Part shown: one piece after another, positions 53,956 through 63,490 of the stretch
Layout of the letters: every line of letters starts with the position of its first letter
Numbering within the stretch: the stretch's first letter is position 1
NCBI RefSeq assembly: GCF_947507565.1
Contig: NC_089182.1
Span: forward strand, 1,302,001 to 1,366,000
DNA from: Oscarella lobularis
Lineage: Eukaryota; Porifera; Homoscleromorpha; Homosclerophorida; Oscarellidae
Length of the DNA: 64,000 nucleotides
Reading direction: 5' to 3'
Translations under genes and position numbers: made by a program
The notes under the pieces: generated by a model
Seen by the model: only the letters and a program-made list of their open reading frames with translations
The model's database searches: none
What the model was told of the DNA's origin: nothing

Positions 53956-54268
53956 ACGGGGCAGAGAATGATATAGACGACGACAATATGTACGTCGCAA
54001 ACTTGGAAAATATACGACAGGAGGAAGAAATCGAAATACCTAATAACCTACTTTAGATAAGCGAAACCAATGTGGAACCTGTCGTAGGAGCTGTTGAACC
54101 GCTCTGTAGTGATGGTTTGCATGGAGTTGGTCATTTCATTTCCGCTAGGGATATGTTACGTAGATTGTCGCCAGCGAACGAGCGCGTTCAAGCTCTAACA
54201 CGGAAAAAGCACAACCATAGAATGCCCAAACTTGCGCGACATGGAAAGAGAACGCTAGTGACGACGTA
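53956..54268 (+). pseudogene. C-terminal fragment of unknown protein
   Basis: An acidic frame (EDDNGAENDIDDDNMYVANL, then ENIRQEEEIEIPNNLL and TAG) continues in the same frame as SETNVEPVVGAVEPL and ends with a basic tail (TRKKHNHRMPKLARHGKRTL). I do not recognise it. The shape suggests the tail of a transposon protein. Confidence 0.3.
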
Positions 54269-54425
54269 AAAATAAACTACAGCCATGGAGAACGGCCGAA
54301 AGAGGGATGAAACGAGCAAAACAGAGAGAGGAAATAATATCAATAACCTAACACACGCGCGCTAGACGACGCGCAACTGCACAACGGACGCGATAACAGC
54401 AACAACGCCAACAAGCTGGCCGCAG

Positions 54426-54817
54426 CTAGTCCCTAAACGCAAAGCAGCCGAAAATGCGACCCTGGGCACCCGCCGCGCAACACAGGTGTGCGATCTCAAT
54501 CGCTACTTCGAAGAACGTAACGCGACTCCCGTCCACGATCGCCTTTTCCCTTGTTGTTGCGCTTGCGACGAGCCCAATCGCAGTGCTTTGCCCGATAAGC
54601 TCCCAAACAAACGCTGCACACGTGCCGGTAACTGACATAGTCCATCATTGAGGCCGCGGCAAATCGGCAAAGGTTCAGCAGGAGCACCCGCCGGCGACGC
54701 GTCGTGAGCCAAACTCCGATCTATCAAGGCGTCCCGCAATGAGCAGCTGGCCTTGACGTGATTCGTGTCCAGGCAGCGAAGGCAGAAAGGCGCGTTGGTG
54801 CCGAGAGCAACAAACAT
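54426..54817 (-). pseudogene. Zinc-knuckle (gag-like) fragment
   Basis: The - strand has CLRCLDTNHVKASC (C-x2-C-x4-H-x4-C) in one frame, then PICRGLNDGLC, and after a 1-nt shift YRHVCSVCLGAYRAKHC. A CCCH-type followed by a CCHC-type knuckle is typical of Gag-like proteins of Ngaro/DIRS elements and some LINEs. The Gag at 58.7 kb has the same arrangement but different sequence, so this belongs to another family. Confidence 0.5.
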
Positions 54818-55185
54818 CCAGCATTCTTAGTGCTTTTTTGCGCGACAGGGCCGTCGAGGCAAAAGGGTTCGTCTTTTGGTAGTTTGCTCAAAAGGTATTA
54901 AGCCATTTTTATATAAGGTTAGGTTATTTATTACCCTAACGCTAACAATAACCCTCCCTACTAACCCAAACCCTCTTCCCTAATCCAAACCCTCTCCACT
55001 AACCCTAATTACCAGGGTATCCTAATCCTACCTCACCCAACCAGAGCTTTAACCACTTTCCTCCACCCTTCTTAGGCTGTCGTCTCCTTTCCATGTCCCT
55101 TCTCGTCGTCCCTCCTCCCCTTTCTTTTCTCTCTTTTCTTTTCTCCCACACCTCCGCTTCCAACTGCCCGTACAGTGCTTCTCAC
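54818..55185. repeat. Degenerate telomere-like and pyrimidine-rich tract
   Basis: From about 54925 to 55015 there are many imperfect CCCTAA/CCCTCCCTAA-type units (TACCCTAACGCTAACAATAA, then TCCCTAATCCAAACCCTCTC). A C/T-rich stretch follows at 55075-55150. No gene. Confidence 0.55.
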
Positions 55186-55338
55186 CATTAATGCCTGGTC
55201 GCTCGCTCGCCCTGCGTATGAAGGGCTTGCGGTGCGGGGGCGTGGCCGTGACACGTGATGCTTAACGCGCATCTCGTGACACCCCTGCTCGGCACGCCGC
55301 CGAGGCAGGAAGGTGGCCCGAAGGCAAAGCCACCGGCC
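55186..55338 (-). repeat. Ngaro repeat B2
   Basis: About 153 bp, nearly identical to B1 (55518-55672). It is the 3' terminal repeat on the - strand. Confidence 0.9.
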
Positions 55339-55370
55339 ACGCCCTGCGATCACGCCGGAACGGCGGAACC

Positions 55371-55390
55371 GGGGGGGGGGGGGGGGGGGG
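55371..55390. repeat. G20 homopolymer
   Basis: Uninterrupted run of 20 G between B2 and A2 of the Ngaro element. The length may be assembly-dependent. Confidence 0.9.
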
Positions 55391-55394
55391 AGAG

Positions 55395-55524
55395 GAAAAC
55401 AACGAAGACCGCGTGCGATTCTTGCGTCCTCGTCCGTACAGCGATGTCGCGCCAAAACCGACTGCGCAGGCTCGTTGCGCGACGTCATTAACTGCGGTTA
55501 ACTCGGTCATTAACCTTCATTAAT
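55395..55524 (-). repeat. Ngaro repeat A2
   Basis: 130 bp, nearly identical to A1 (60238-60367). It carries a copy of the first codons of gag (MTSRNEPAQSVLARHRCTDE), since gag starts inside the A repeat. Confidence 0.9.
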
Positions 55525-55672
55525 GCCTGGTCGCTCGCTCGCCCTGCGTATGAAGGGCTTGCGGTGCGGGGGCGTGGCCGTGACACGTGATGCTTAACGC
55601 GCATCCCGTGACACCCCCTGCTCGGCACGCCGCCGAGGAAGGAAGGTGGCCCGAAGGCAAAGCCACCGGCCC
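55518..55672 (-). repeat. Ngaro repeat B1
   Basis: About 155 bp, overlapping A2 by the shared CATTAAT. Junction B1-A2-B2 is the internal template for replicating the ends. Confidence 0.9.
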
Positions 55673-55751
55673 AAACCAACCACAACTACGCCTGCCGAGA
55701 GCACACGCGCGCCGATCCCAAACTATGCACTCACGCCCCGTCGTAGACTGT

Positions 55752-56710
55752 TTATTTGGATGCGCCCGCCCCGCCCAATGAACTTGACACCTTCGTGATA
55801 TCCGCCCCCGCCAGTCGAATGTAACGCTTGTACGCATTGCTTTTCCATCTGCCTAACGCTTTGATCTTCTCTTCCGGGCATCCGACGCGCGCCGCCGCCG
55901 TCGCAGCGCCAATCTGAAGGCTATGCCCGGAAAAACGATCGGCGTCGAAGCCCCGCCTTCGCAGCACCTCCCGCATTGCGGCTACCAATCGCCGTCGCGT
56001 TAGCGGGTCCCCGTTCGGGAACCGGAACAGCGGGCCTTGCCCCGCCCCTCGTAACGCGAGGTATTGTAACAGCGCCGCTACGGGGCACATTCCATCACGA
56101 ACGCGCCCGAGGAACGCGAACGCTCCTTTTCCCAGTTGATCCGTCTTCGAGAACTTCACTCGGATCCGCGCCCATGACGGATTTTCCCGGTCGTCCACGG
56201 CGACGTCCGCGTAGGTCAAGTGCCGTCGCTCGTCGAACTCCTCCGTCGAATTCACGAGAAACTCGGCCGTGCGTAGGCACCCGAAGAATCCGACGCATGT
56301 GGCGGCCCATAGCAGCGCGCTTTCGTACCGATCGGTCAGCCCGCGCCACTCCGCCCGCAGCGCGCTCAGCGCCGCCGCGTCGATTGGTAGGCGTTGGTCC
56401 CCGCCGCTGCGCCCCTGCTCCGCCTGCTCTCGCTCAATTCCTCGCAGGACCAACGCCAACTGCGGTGGCCGCGGCGTCGTCGGATCCCCCCTTCCGCTTT
56501 CCACATGCAGATTCCGAACCGCCGAAAGGTATGCCCTAATCGTCGAAGCCTTGCGACCCTCCGCGAGAGACGAGACAAAAAGACACAACGTGTGTTCGCT
56601 TGTAGGTATTGGCGAGAGGGAAACCCTCTCGCAGAACTCCAGATACGCCCTCTGCGCCGACGAGTACGCTCTACGCGTCCCGACGGCCAGACCGTGGCTC
56701 ATGTATCGCC
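55752..56710 (-). CDS. Ngaro tyrosine recombinase
   Basis: The frame is open from 57284, but the part above about 56710 overlaps the RNase H and is probably its shadow. The recombinase itself seems to start near VARRRYMSHGLAVGTRRAYS. N-terminal SAM-like part: TRRAYSSAQRAYLEFCERV .. STIRAYLSAVRNLH. Catalytic part: FFGCLRTAEFL (first Arg), VKFSKTDQLGKG, FSGHSLQIGAATAAARVGC (the His is present, but the HxxR arginine is Gln), GRWKSNAYKRYIRLAG (tyrosine nucleophile). The canonical motif in this family is HS-x-RIGAAT, so a CGG-to-CAG change has removed a catalytic residue. The gene overlaps the end of the RT frame, as in other DIRS-order elements. Confidence 0.88.
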
Positions 56711-58633
56711 GACGAGCGACTTCCAACTCGGCGATCCCCAGACGGGGTCCGCTGTCGCCAGTTCGCTGAGCGCCGCCACGATTTTCTCCGGAAGCTCTAC
56801 CAGTTCCAGCCGCTTTCCCTGCATCACACCCAGTGTTGGCTCGCCTCTCGATAACGCGTCCGCGACTAGGTTCTGGGCTCCCGGCAGATGCTCCGCTCGT
56901 ATCGTGCAGTTGAACTGAGCCGACGACATCATCAGCGCTCTCAGCAAGCGCAGCAGCGCCCCGTCTCGCGTCGACCCTGCATTGCACGCAGCCACCACCG
57001 TGCTGTTGTCCGATTCCAGCCGCACTGTGGAGCCGATCCAGCTTTTTCCCCATAGCAAACAGGCCGCCAACACTGGGTACATTTCCTTCGGGGCTATCGA
57101 GCAGCTCTGCCAGGCCGGCGTCCATCGCGCCGCAAATGCCCGCCAAGGCGTGGCAGAAACGAGCACAGCGCCGAAGCCCCACGAACCCGAAGCATCGGTT
57201 TGTAGCTGCGCTCGCGGCCGGCCTGTGTTCAGCGCCGACATCAAGCCGATGCCATTCCACTGAGTCGCAAATGCCAACCACCACTCCACGTAGCGACGCG
57301 CTTCCTGGCTGACACGCACCCTATGGTGGAGCTCCTTCGGCACGCGAGACAGCTCGATCAGTCGCCGCACGAACGCGCGACCCGGGCGAATAATCGACGC
57401 CGCGTGATGAAGCGAGCCAATGAGCGACAAGAGCTCTCGTTTCGTCCACGCTCGCGACCACCGAAGCGAATGCAGCGCCTCCGTGAGCTTTTCCCGCAGT
57501 CGTCGCAGCTTCTCGGCCGGCAGGCGCAGCTCGCCGCTCACCGTATCTATTTCTATGCCGAGGAACTCCAGCGTCGTCGCCGGGCCGCCAATTTTTTGCA
57601 GCGCCACCGGCAAACCCAGCGTCCGACACGTTTCCAGTGCCCGCCGCTAATTCTCCGCGCATTCCTCCGAGCCTCGCCGACCCAAAAACAAGAAATCGTC
57701 CAGGTAATGAAGGCCGCAAGTGACCCCCTTTTCCCGCATGACCCACAGCAGCGCGTCGGCCACGGCCGAGAATATCTTGGGCGCCGAACGCAGCCCAAAC
57801 GGCAGCGCCGCGTCCAGCCACACCTGCCCCTTCCACTGCACTGCCAGCAGCGGACGGTCCGCCGGATGAACGGGAACCATCCGGTAGGCCGCCTTTAGGT
57901 CCAACTTCGCTAGCACGGCTCCGTCCTCCAGTTGCAACGCTAACCGCGCGGCGTCTTCCAGACGGGCATACTGCAGCCCCGCGAGCGCCGAACTCACCCC
58001 ATCGTTGACGCTGGCTCCCTCTGGTGCCGATAGGTTCACGATGAGTCTCCACTTGCCCGGCTGATGCGGCTTAGGGATCACCCCAAACGGGCTCACGTGG
58101 CATACAAGATCTTCCGGCGGGGGACCAACCAGCCGCCGCGCCCGTACCTCGCCGTCCAGATAGGCGTCTACGACTCCGGAATTAGCGTTTGCCGAGCCCA
58201 TGTTACGACGAGCGCTCCGCAAAGGGCGACCGCGCTGGAAGCCAATGCGAAAACCCTGGGACAACCCCGAGCAAATGTACTGCACAAATTGGCGGTCTGG
58301 ATGTGACGCTAAGCCGTCGACCCACTGTTCCACCTGGACCGGGGACGACACCGCAGCCAACGCGACCGGCAACGGCGACTCAGACGACTGGTTGCACGCG
58401 GCCAATGCCGCTAGATCGTCGCCGTAACGGTACCGTCCGTTTATCACGTTGCACTCCGCGACCGTCACCGCGCCGCCTGCCAACGAAAAGACAAAGCATA
58501 AGCACCCCACCGGAGTCGCCTCGCCGTCCCAGGTACCAACACTACACAACAACACACCAACTCCACAAAAAAAAAAGAAAGGACAACAGCAACGACCAAC
58601 ACGCCGCCAGCGCGGCAACACCCGTCTGTGCAC
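56699..58633 (-). pseudogene. Ngaro reverse transcriptase-RNase H, one amber stop
   Basis: A single reading frame from 58633 to 56699, interrupted only by TAG at 57647-57649 between ..SEECAEN and RRALETCRT. Domains: GVIPKPHQPGKWRLIVNLSA (RT start), LDLKAAYRMVPVHPADRPLL (motif A), LPFGLRSAPKIF (motif B), GLHYLDDFLFLG (motif C), thumb, then RNase H with QTDASGSWGFGAVL, EMYPVLAACLLWG and ESDNSTVVAACN. No methyltransferase domain, consistent with Ngaro rather than DIRS1. The N-terminal part before residue about 150 is poorly defined. Confidence 0.88.
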
Positions 58634-58654
58634 TACACGACCCCCTAGGCGCCG

Positions 58655-60331
58655 CTAGTCTTTTCCTTTAGCCCGCGGAACGCGCGTCACTGAGCGGTCC
58701 CGTTTTCGCTCCCCGTCCTCCTCGGCTCCCGGGCACTCGGCCACGCGGTGCCGGCCACCGCACTGCAGGCACTCGTGCCAGAACCGGCAAGCAGCGCCGT
58801 AACGACAGCTCTCGCGGTAATTCCAGTCGTAGCACGCCCCTTTTCCCTTCCTGCCGCGACCCGTGCGGCTCCGCTCGTCAGGCTCCGACGACAAGCGCCC
58901 CGGGCATTGACTCTCCGTGTGACACCGATCGCCGCAGCTGGCACAGCGCGCCGGCAGCGACGTCCCCGTTGCAGCCGCTTCCGGCCTCATAAACGTACGC
59001 GGAAACAACGTGCCGTGCGGGCGAGACCAGTCAAGACCGGGCTGCGCTGCGGCAAGCGTACGGAACCGAACGTCGTACTTGCGCCACCGTTCCGCGGGGA
59101 ACACGGACGCCTCCTGCAGAATCAGCCTCATGTACCCGAGCATCATCGTCGCGTCGTCGCGATGACGTGAGCACCGAATGATTGTGTACGCCGCGAAGCA
59201 AGCGGCCCAACTCGTCAGGTCCGGAACCGGGCGGAGCTTCCTGCGAGTACCCGTAACCAACTCACTCAACGGATTGGCCTCCTTCAGCGTGGCCACCGGG
59301 GTGAGGTTCTCCGCCAGAAGCTCCGCCATGTCCACAAACTGCTTGGACACAATACGTGCCACCACTTTTCCGGGAATAGCCATGCCTTCGTCCAGGATGA
59401 ACGGCGCCGGCGTAGCCGCTTCCGCGGAAGCGGCCCCTTTTAGCGCTTCCGCTAGCAGCAACACCGCCCCTTTCTTGCCCTCGTCCGCCGTGCCACCAAC
59501 TGCCGCCGCAACGTCGGCGGCGACGCCCGTTTCCGCCACCGACGTGCCCGCTTCCCCGTTCGCCACCCGGAGGTCGTCCAAAACTGGGATTTCTCCTAGA
59601 GGGAACGCGCCGAACGACCAATTAGCGCCACCGCCCTCCAGGCCAGCCTCGCACCCGGCGTAAGACCCCCAAACTGCCGTGCCCATCGGTCTCCCTCGCC
59701 GCCCACCGTCGGCCACCACCAACAATTCGACCACAACACCATGCGTCTGGCTCCCCGGCCAAGCAAGCCGAGTGGCATCGACTTCTTCCGCTCGCCACAC
59801 CCCCAACGTGCCCGTCCCCGGTACGCGCGTGGGAAAAAAAAGAAACGTCTCGCGACGTGGGAACCCCGCGCCCGCATGGAAGAGACGACGACAACCAACC
59901 CAAAAAAGCAAAATCGGTCGCGGCTCTATTGCGCCGCGCAAGCTCGCCCACTTACCGTCTAACGGCGGCTGATTCGCCGCGGCGCGCCCTGGACCGGAAT
60001 TTCCCTCGTTCGCGGCCCCCGCGGGAACAACTCGCGCCTTGCCAAGCGCTTGCGTAGCCCCGGCCGCCGCTGCCGCCGTGAGAAGCATTTTTAGCTCCGG
60101 TTGCCCCATCGTGAACGTCGGTTGAGGCGGCGTGGCCAGCGGCTGCGCGCTGCCAGCGTCCTGGCCGTCGCGGGCCGTCACTACGTCGTTGTCCGTCATC
60201 CCGAAGTTGTCGCTTGTCGTACACGTAGAAGTTGAAAGAAAACAACGAAGACCGCGTGCGATTCTCGCGTCCTCGTCCGTACAGCGATGTCGCGCCAAAA
60301 CCGACTGCGCAGGCTCGTTGCGCGACGTCAT
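58655..60331 (-). CDS. Ngaro Gag-like protein
   Basis: A 558-codon intact frame; the ATG (60329-60331) lies inside repeat A1. The N-terminal two thirds are Ala/Gly-rich. A Gag-like helical region follows (MLGYMRLILQEASVFPAERW). The C-terminus has three zinc motifs in order: CASCGDRCHTESQC, a CCCH finger (CRYGAACRFWH) and CLQCGGRHRVAEC. The arrangement is typical of ORF1 of Ngaro/DIRS elements, presumably a nucleic-acid-binding structural protein. The stop is about 20 bp before the RT frame. Confidence 0.8.
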   Translation of the reverse strand: MTSRNEPAQSVLARHRCTDEDARIARGLRCFLSTSTCTTSDNFGMTDNDVVTARDGQDAGSAQPLATPPQPTFTMGQPELKMLLTAAAAAGATQALGKARVVPAGAANEGNSGPGRAAANQPPLDGKWASLRGAIEPRPILLFWVGCRRLFHAGAGFPRRETFLFFPTRVPGTGTLGVWRAEEVDATRLAWPGSQTHGVVVELLVVADGGRRGRPMGTAVWGSYAGCEAGLEGGGANWSFGAFPLGEIPVLDDLRVANGEAGTSVAETGVAADVAAAVGGTADEGKKGAVLLLAEALKGAASAEAATPAPFILDEGMAIPGKVVARIVSKQFVDMAELLAENLTPVATLKEANPLSELVTGTRRKLRPVPDLTSWAACFAAYTIIRCSRHRDDATMMLGYMRLILQEASVFPAERWRKYDVRFRTLAAAQPGLDWSRPHGTLFPRTFMRPEAAATGTSLPARCASCGDRCHTESQCPGRLSSEPDERSRTGRGRKGKGACYDWNYRESCRYGAACRFWHECLQCGGRHRVAECPGAEEDGERKRDRSVTRVPRAKGKD

Positions 60332-60367
60332 TAACTGCGGTTAACTCGGTCATTAACCTTCATTAAT
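60238..60367 (-). repeat. Ngaro repeat A1
   Basis: 130 bp at the 5' end (on the - strand), matching A2. It contains the gag start codon. Confidence 0.9.
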
Positions 60368-60633
60368 TTCCACTCCTTTAAAGTGCGCTAGCTCAGCAAC
60401 CGATGATCGTACGAGGTTCCCGAAACGACCGCTGGGGTGGGGATGCCCTAATCTACTTAGTGACGTCCTTCTCGTAGTCGTAGAACGTAGTCCTCTTCGT
60501 AGCCAATGGGAGGGATTCGCGGCATCATGTGACGTGACGTGTAATTGGATTAGCTCAACCGACCGTTAGGCACAGCGTCCCGTTTCCAAGCGATGGCCTC
60601 CTCGCTTTACCTGTTTCTGGTTCTTTCGAAACT
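60368..60633. promoter_or_regulatory. 5' flank of the 60-kb DDE gene
   Basis: Between the Ngaro end and the DDE gene. ATGGCCTCC at about 60593 matches the first codons of the 40-kb family member but runs into TGA, so the start at 60634 is used. An inverted CCAAT (CCAATGGG, about 60502) and TGTGACGTGACGTG (about 60529) may be promoter elements; function is inferred only from position. Confidence 0.3.
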
Positions 60634-61744
60634 ATGACCGAGAAACGATTGAAGCGACAGCTGAAATCTATCTACGCTAAACGCGGACGCGATCTCAATG
60701 AGCGACTATCCCTTTCGTCGAGACAGGGCGGATTAGAGTCTCTCTCCCACGATGTCGAGGAAACTACCACATCTGCAGGAGACCCTCCTCTTCCTCCGCC
60801 TCCACCTCCTCCTCCTCGTCCAGAGTCACCTTCCGGTCACGACTCGGATTATGAAGAGCTGCCGTTTACAGAAGACGACCTTTTCAACGCTTCAGTGCAT
60901 TGGGTCCAATCGCGACCCTTAGACGATTTGAAAATGATTTCTTTGGTTCTTTACGAATTCTTCAGACAAGAAATCAATCTTGGAATTAAAAACAGGTGTA
61001 TTCTAATTTTTAAACTAATAAATTGCATGAAAAAAGGGATAGCAACATAGTGAAGGTCATCGATCGATCGATCATACCTGCACTTGAAATCAGGTGATTT
61101 TTTTTCAGAACCGCGTAGTACGTTCTCGTGGCATTAGAGAGTAAAGAGCAGATACTGAAGAGACCGTCAGCTGACAGAAAAAAAAAAATTTCGTCTATTT
61201 CACGTGGCTTGTTCCCGAACTAGACCAGGATTTCGATGGAATCATGGATGCTTCGAGTCGCACAGTAGAGATCGTCGGACGAACTGCAAGAACCATTCGG
61301 GATTGGAAGACGGATTTTGTCGTTAAGCGAGGCGAGTTCTCTCCGTACTTGCGCGGCAAGTATGCTCGCCCTTCATTGATTAGTCAAGAGAATGTTAGGA
61401 CTAAGGTTTCTAAGTGGGCGCGAGGCAATGCTTGTGTCCGTGGGAGCCCTAATATGACCCTGGCATCCTTTGCACATAATCTTAACACAAATATCATTCC
61501 TAAATTAAATCTCCCTTATGGCTTTCCCCGTGCCATTTCCGTTCCCACTGCTTCCCGTTTTCTTCACAATTTAGGTTTTCGACGAGTCAGTGCCAACCGG
61601 AAGTCGGTTTATTTTGATGGCCATGAGAGGCCCGACGTTTTGCAAAAAACGACAACAATTTTTGGACTCTCTTTTTCTCTTGCAAACGACACATCAACCG
61701 CCACCTCTTCCAGACGACGGACTCCCAGATGTCGCTTATGCTAT
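60634..61744 (+). pseudogene. DDE-type transposase, HERxDV family, copy 2 (interrupted)
   Basis: Exon 1 (60634-60994) has a basic start, a proline-rich run (LPPPPPPPPRPESP), and an acidic part like copy 1 (ELPFTEDDLFNASVHWVQSR). An intron-like gap of about 240 bp (GTGTATTC.. to ..TTTTTTTTCAG and beyond) precedes SSRTVEIVGRTARTIRDWKT, then FAHNLNTNIIPKLNLPYGFP, SRFLHNLGFRRVSANRKSVY and FDGHERPDVL. A frameshift follows and the frame resumes as LPDDGLPDVAY, where ISL2EU-like element 2 is inserted at AT (61743-61744). The catalytic part would lie beyond that element, outside the window. Confidence 0.65.
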
Positions 61745-61859
61745 AGGGCTTATGCATGACGTCACACGCGCGCGTTACTGGGTGGCAAGAACACTAACTT
61801 GTTTGGGTGGCAAGCCCGTATTGTCTTTTCCGCTCCCCAATCTTGCAAACCGATCGTAG

Positions 61860-63474
61860 GTATGGTCTCGCGAAAGCTGAGTCCCTACTATCGAAGTCTA
61901 CAAGAACCCGCGAAGGGTCGCTACTTAGAGAAACTGGGCATGCTCGGTGTCGATGCCAGCGACCCGTACTCCATGGACGACAAAGGTACGCCTTCCGCTA
62001 CCACCGTGGAATGGCCCGCCCTAGCTTACGGTGATATCTACAATTTTCTGATTAATTCCACGAGTCGGTTCACGAAGGAATCTCTAAAAGCTTATAAAAG
62101 CATGGAGGGGTATAAGTACCTGACTTCCGGTTGGGTGACCGACTTGCGAGTCCTGCAATCTGTCCAATTTTCTTATCACGGCGAAAGTGAGGCACTCGCA
62201 GTCGTTGTCAGAGCCGTTTTTGTTGCCGTGGGTTTGTGTCGAAGACGACGGCACCGTTTTATGTGCGCATTGCACTTGCATGGCTGGTCTGGGGGAGGCC
62301 TGCTCGCACGTAGCTGCTATTCTCTTTGCCATCGACGTAAGAAACCGAATTGCAGAAGATGCATCGTGCACATCGGTGCCATGCTGGTGGACAGATTTGT
62401 CGAGCAAAGATGCTTTGTATGCTCCAACCGCCGAGATCGATTTCACTTCTCCAAAACGGAAATTGTACAATAGCGGGGCAAAGATTCGAGCTGTAGAAGT
62501 ACCTTGCCAAAAGCCGTCGGCGAACGAGCTTGCTGAATTCTATGAGGAACTTGGCGAGTGCAGTAATTCGTCTATATTGTCTTTACAACCAGCATTTCTT
62601 TCGCGTTTTTCATCGCAAAGTGTACCTGCTATTCCGTCTGATCTCTACAAGGAATCTATGACTACGTTACCATACTCTGAACTTGTGGACGTTGGTGAAG
62701 ACATATTTGATAACATTGACGTTACGGAAGACCAACGTCGTGGGGTATTGATCACGAAGGTCAAGCTCTGGAGCAGTATTACGCACTAAACTCATCGAAG
62801 CACATGAATTTTTCAGTATCAAAGTGCGGTTTAATCATCAATCGTCAGTATCCTCACCTCGGCGCGACTCCTGACGCATTGATTTCGTGCGATTGCTGCG
62901 GAAAAAACGTAGCCGAAATTAAGTGTCCTTTCCGATGTAAGGAACAATCAATCGCGGAGGTCGCTTCTACGGGAGATTTCTGCTTGAAGGTGTCGCCAGA
63001 TGGTGATGGTGAACTGTCCCTAGACAAACCCACAGTTATTACTATCAAATGCAACTCCAGATGTTTCTGTCGTCTACGAAGTATGGAGATTTCATCATTT
63101 GGGCGCCTGCAGCTTTCCACGTTGAGACAGTCATGTTGGACGAAGATTTCGTCCGTACCGCTATTGAAAGTGTCAACCAATTTTACCGTGTTGGAGTAAT
63201 GCCTGAACTGTTAGGAAAATGGTTTACGAGGCAAAGACCGACGTCGCGACGAGGTGACGATGAGGGCGACAAAGGCGACCAAGGCGATGAACATTTCTGC
63301 TTCTGCAAAAGAGACAACGTTGAGGGAGATATGATAGAGTGCGGAAATGGCACTTGTATCATTCAGTGGTTTCATGTGCGATGCCTACGGATGTCAAAGG
63401 TTCCAAAAGGTAAATGGTATTGCCCCGAGTGCCGGCAAAGCAGAAGTTCAAAGAAAAAGACGCTTAGCAAATAG
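61860..63474 (+). pseudogene. SWIM-YqaJ-PHD protein, ISL2EU-like element 2
   Basis: Same domain order as element 1: ALAYGDIYNFLINSTSRFTK; a SWIM motif CAHCTCMAGLGEACSHVAAI (about 62260-62320); linker with FTSPKRKLY; YqaJ with GATPDALISCDCCGKNVAEI and KCPF; and the PHD finger (FCFCKRDNVEGDMIECGNGT .. WFHVRCL .. GKWYCPEC). Breaks: a frameshift at about 62165, loss of roughly 60 residues between DNIDVTEDQR and the HEGQALEQYYAL segment at about 62760, and another shift at about 63045. Probably inactive. Confidence 0.82.
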
Positions 63475-63490
63475 CATCAGACAAACATAC

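Larger units (their letters stand above)
55186..60367 (-). mobile_element. Ngaro-type tyrosine-recombinase retrotransposon (DIRS order)
   Basis: A 5182-bp element on the - strand with the complete split-direct-repeat layout of Ngaro: A1 (60238-60367), gag, RT-RNase H, tyrosine recombinase, B1 (55518-55672), A2 (55395-55524), B2 (55186-55338). No target duplication is seen, as expected for recombinase-mediated insertion. The outer ends both show CATTAAT. Its GC content is clearly higher than the surroundings. The RT frame has one amber stop and the recombinase has lost a catalytic Arg, so this copy is likely inactive. Confidence 0.92.

Noticed and set aside
56710-57284. N-terminal extension of the tyrosine recombinase frame
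   Set aside because: It overlaps the RNase H frame and shows no domain; I consider it the antiphase shadow of that gene.
55976-59663. Long + strand frames across the Ngaro element
   Set aside because: They are antisense shadows in GC-rich coding sequence; motifs occur only on the - strand.
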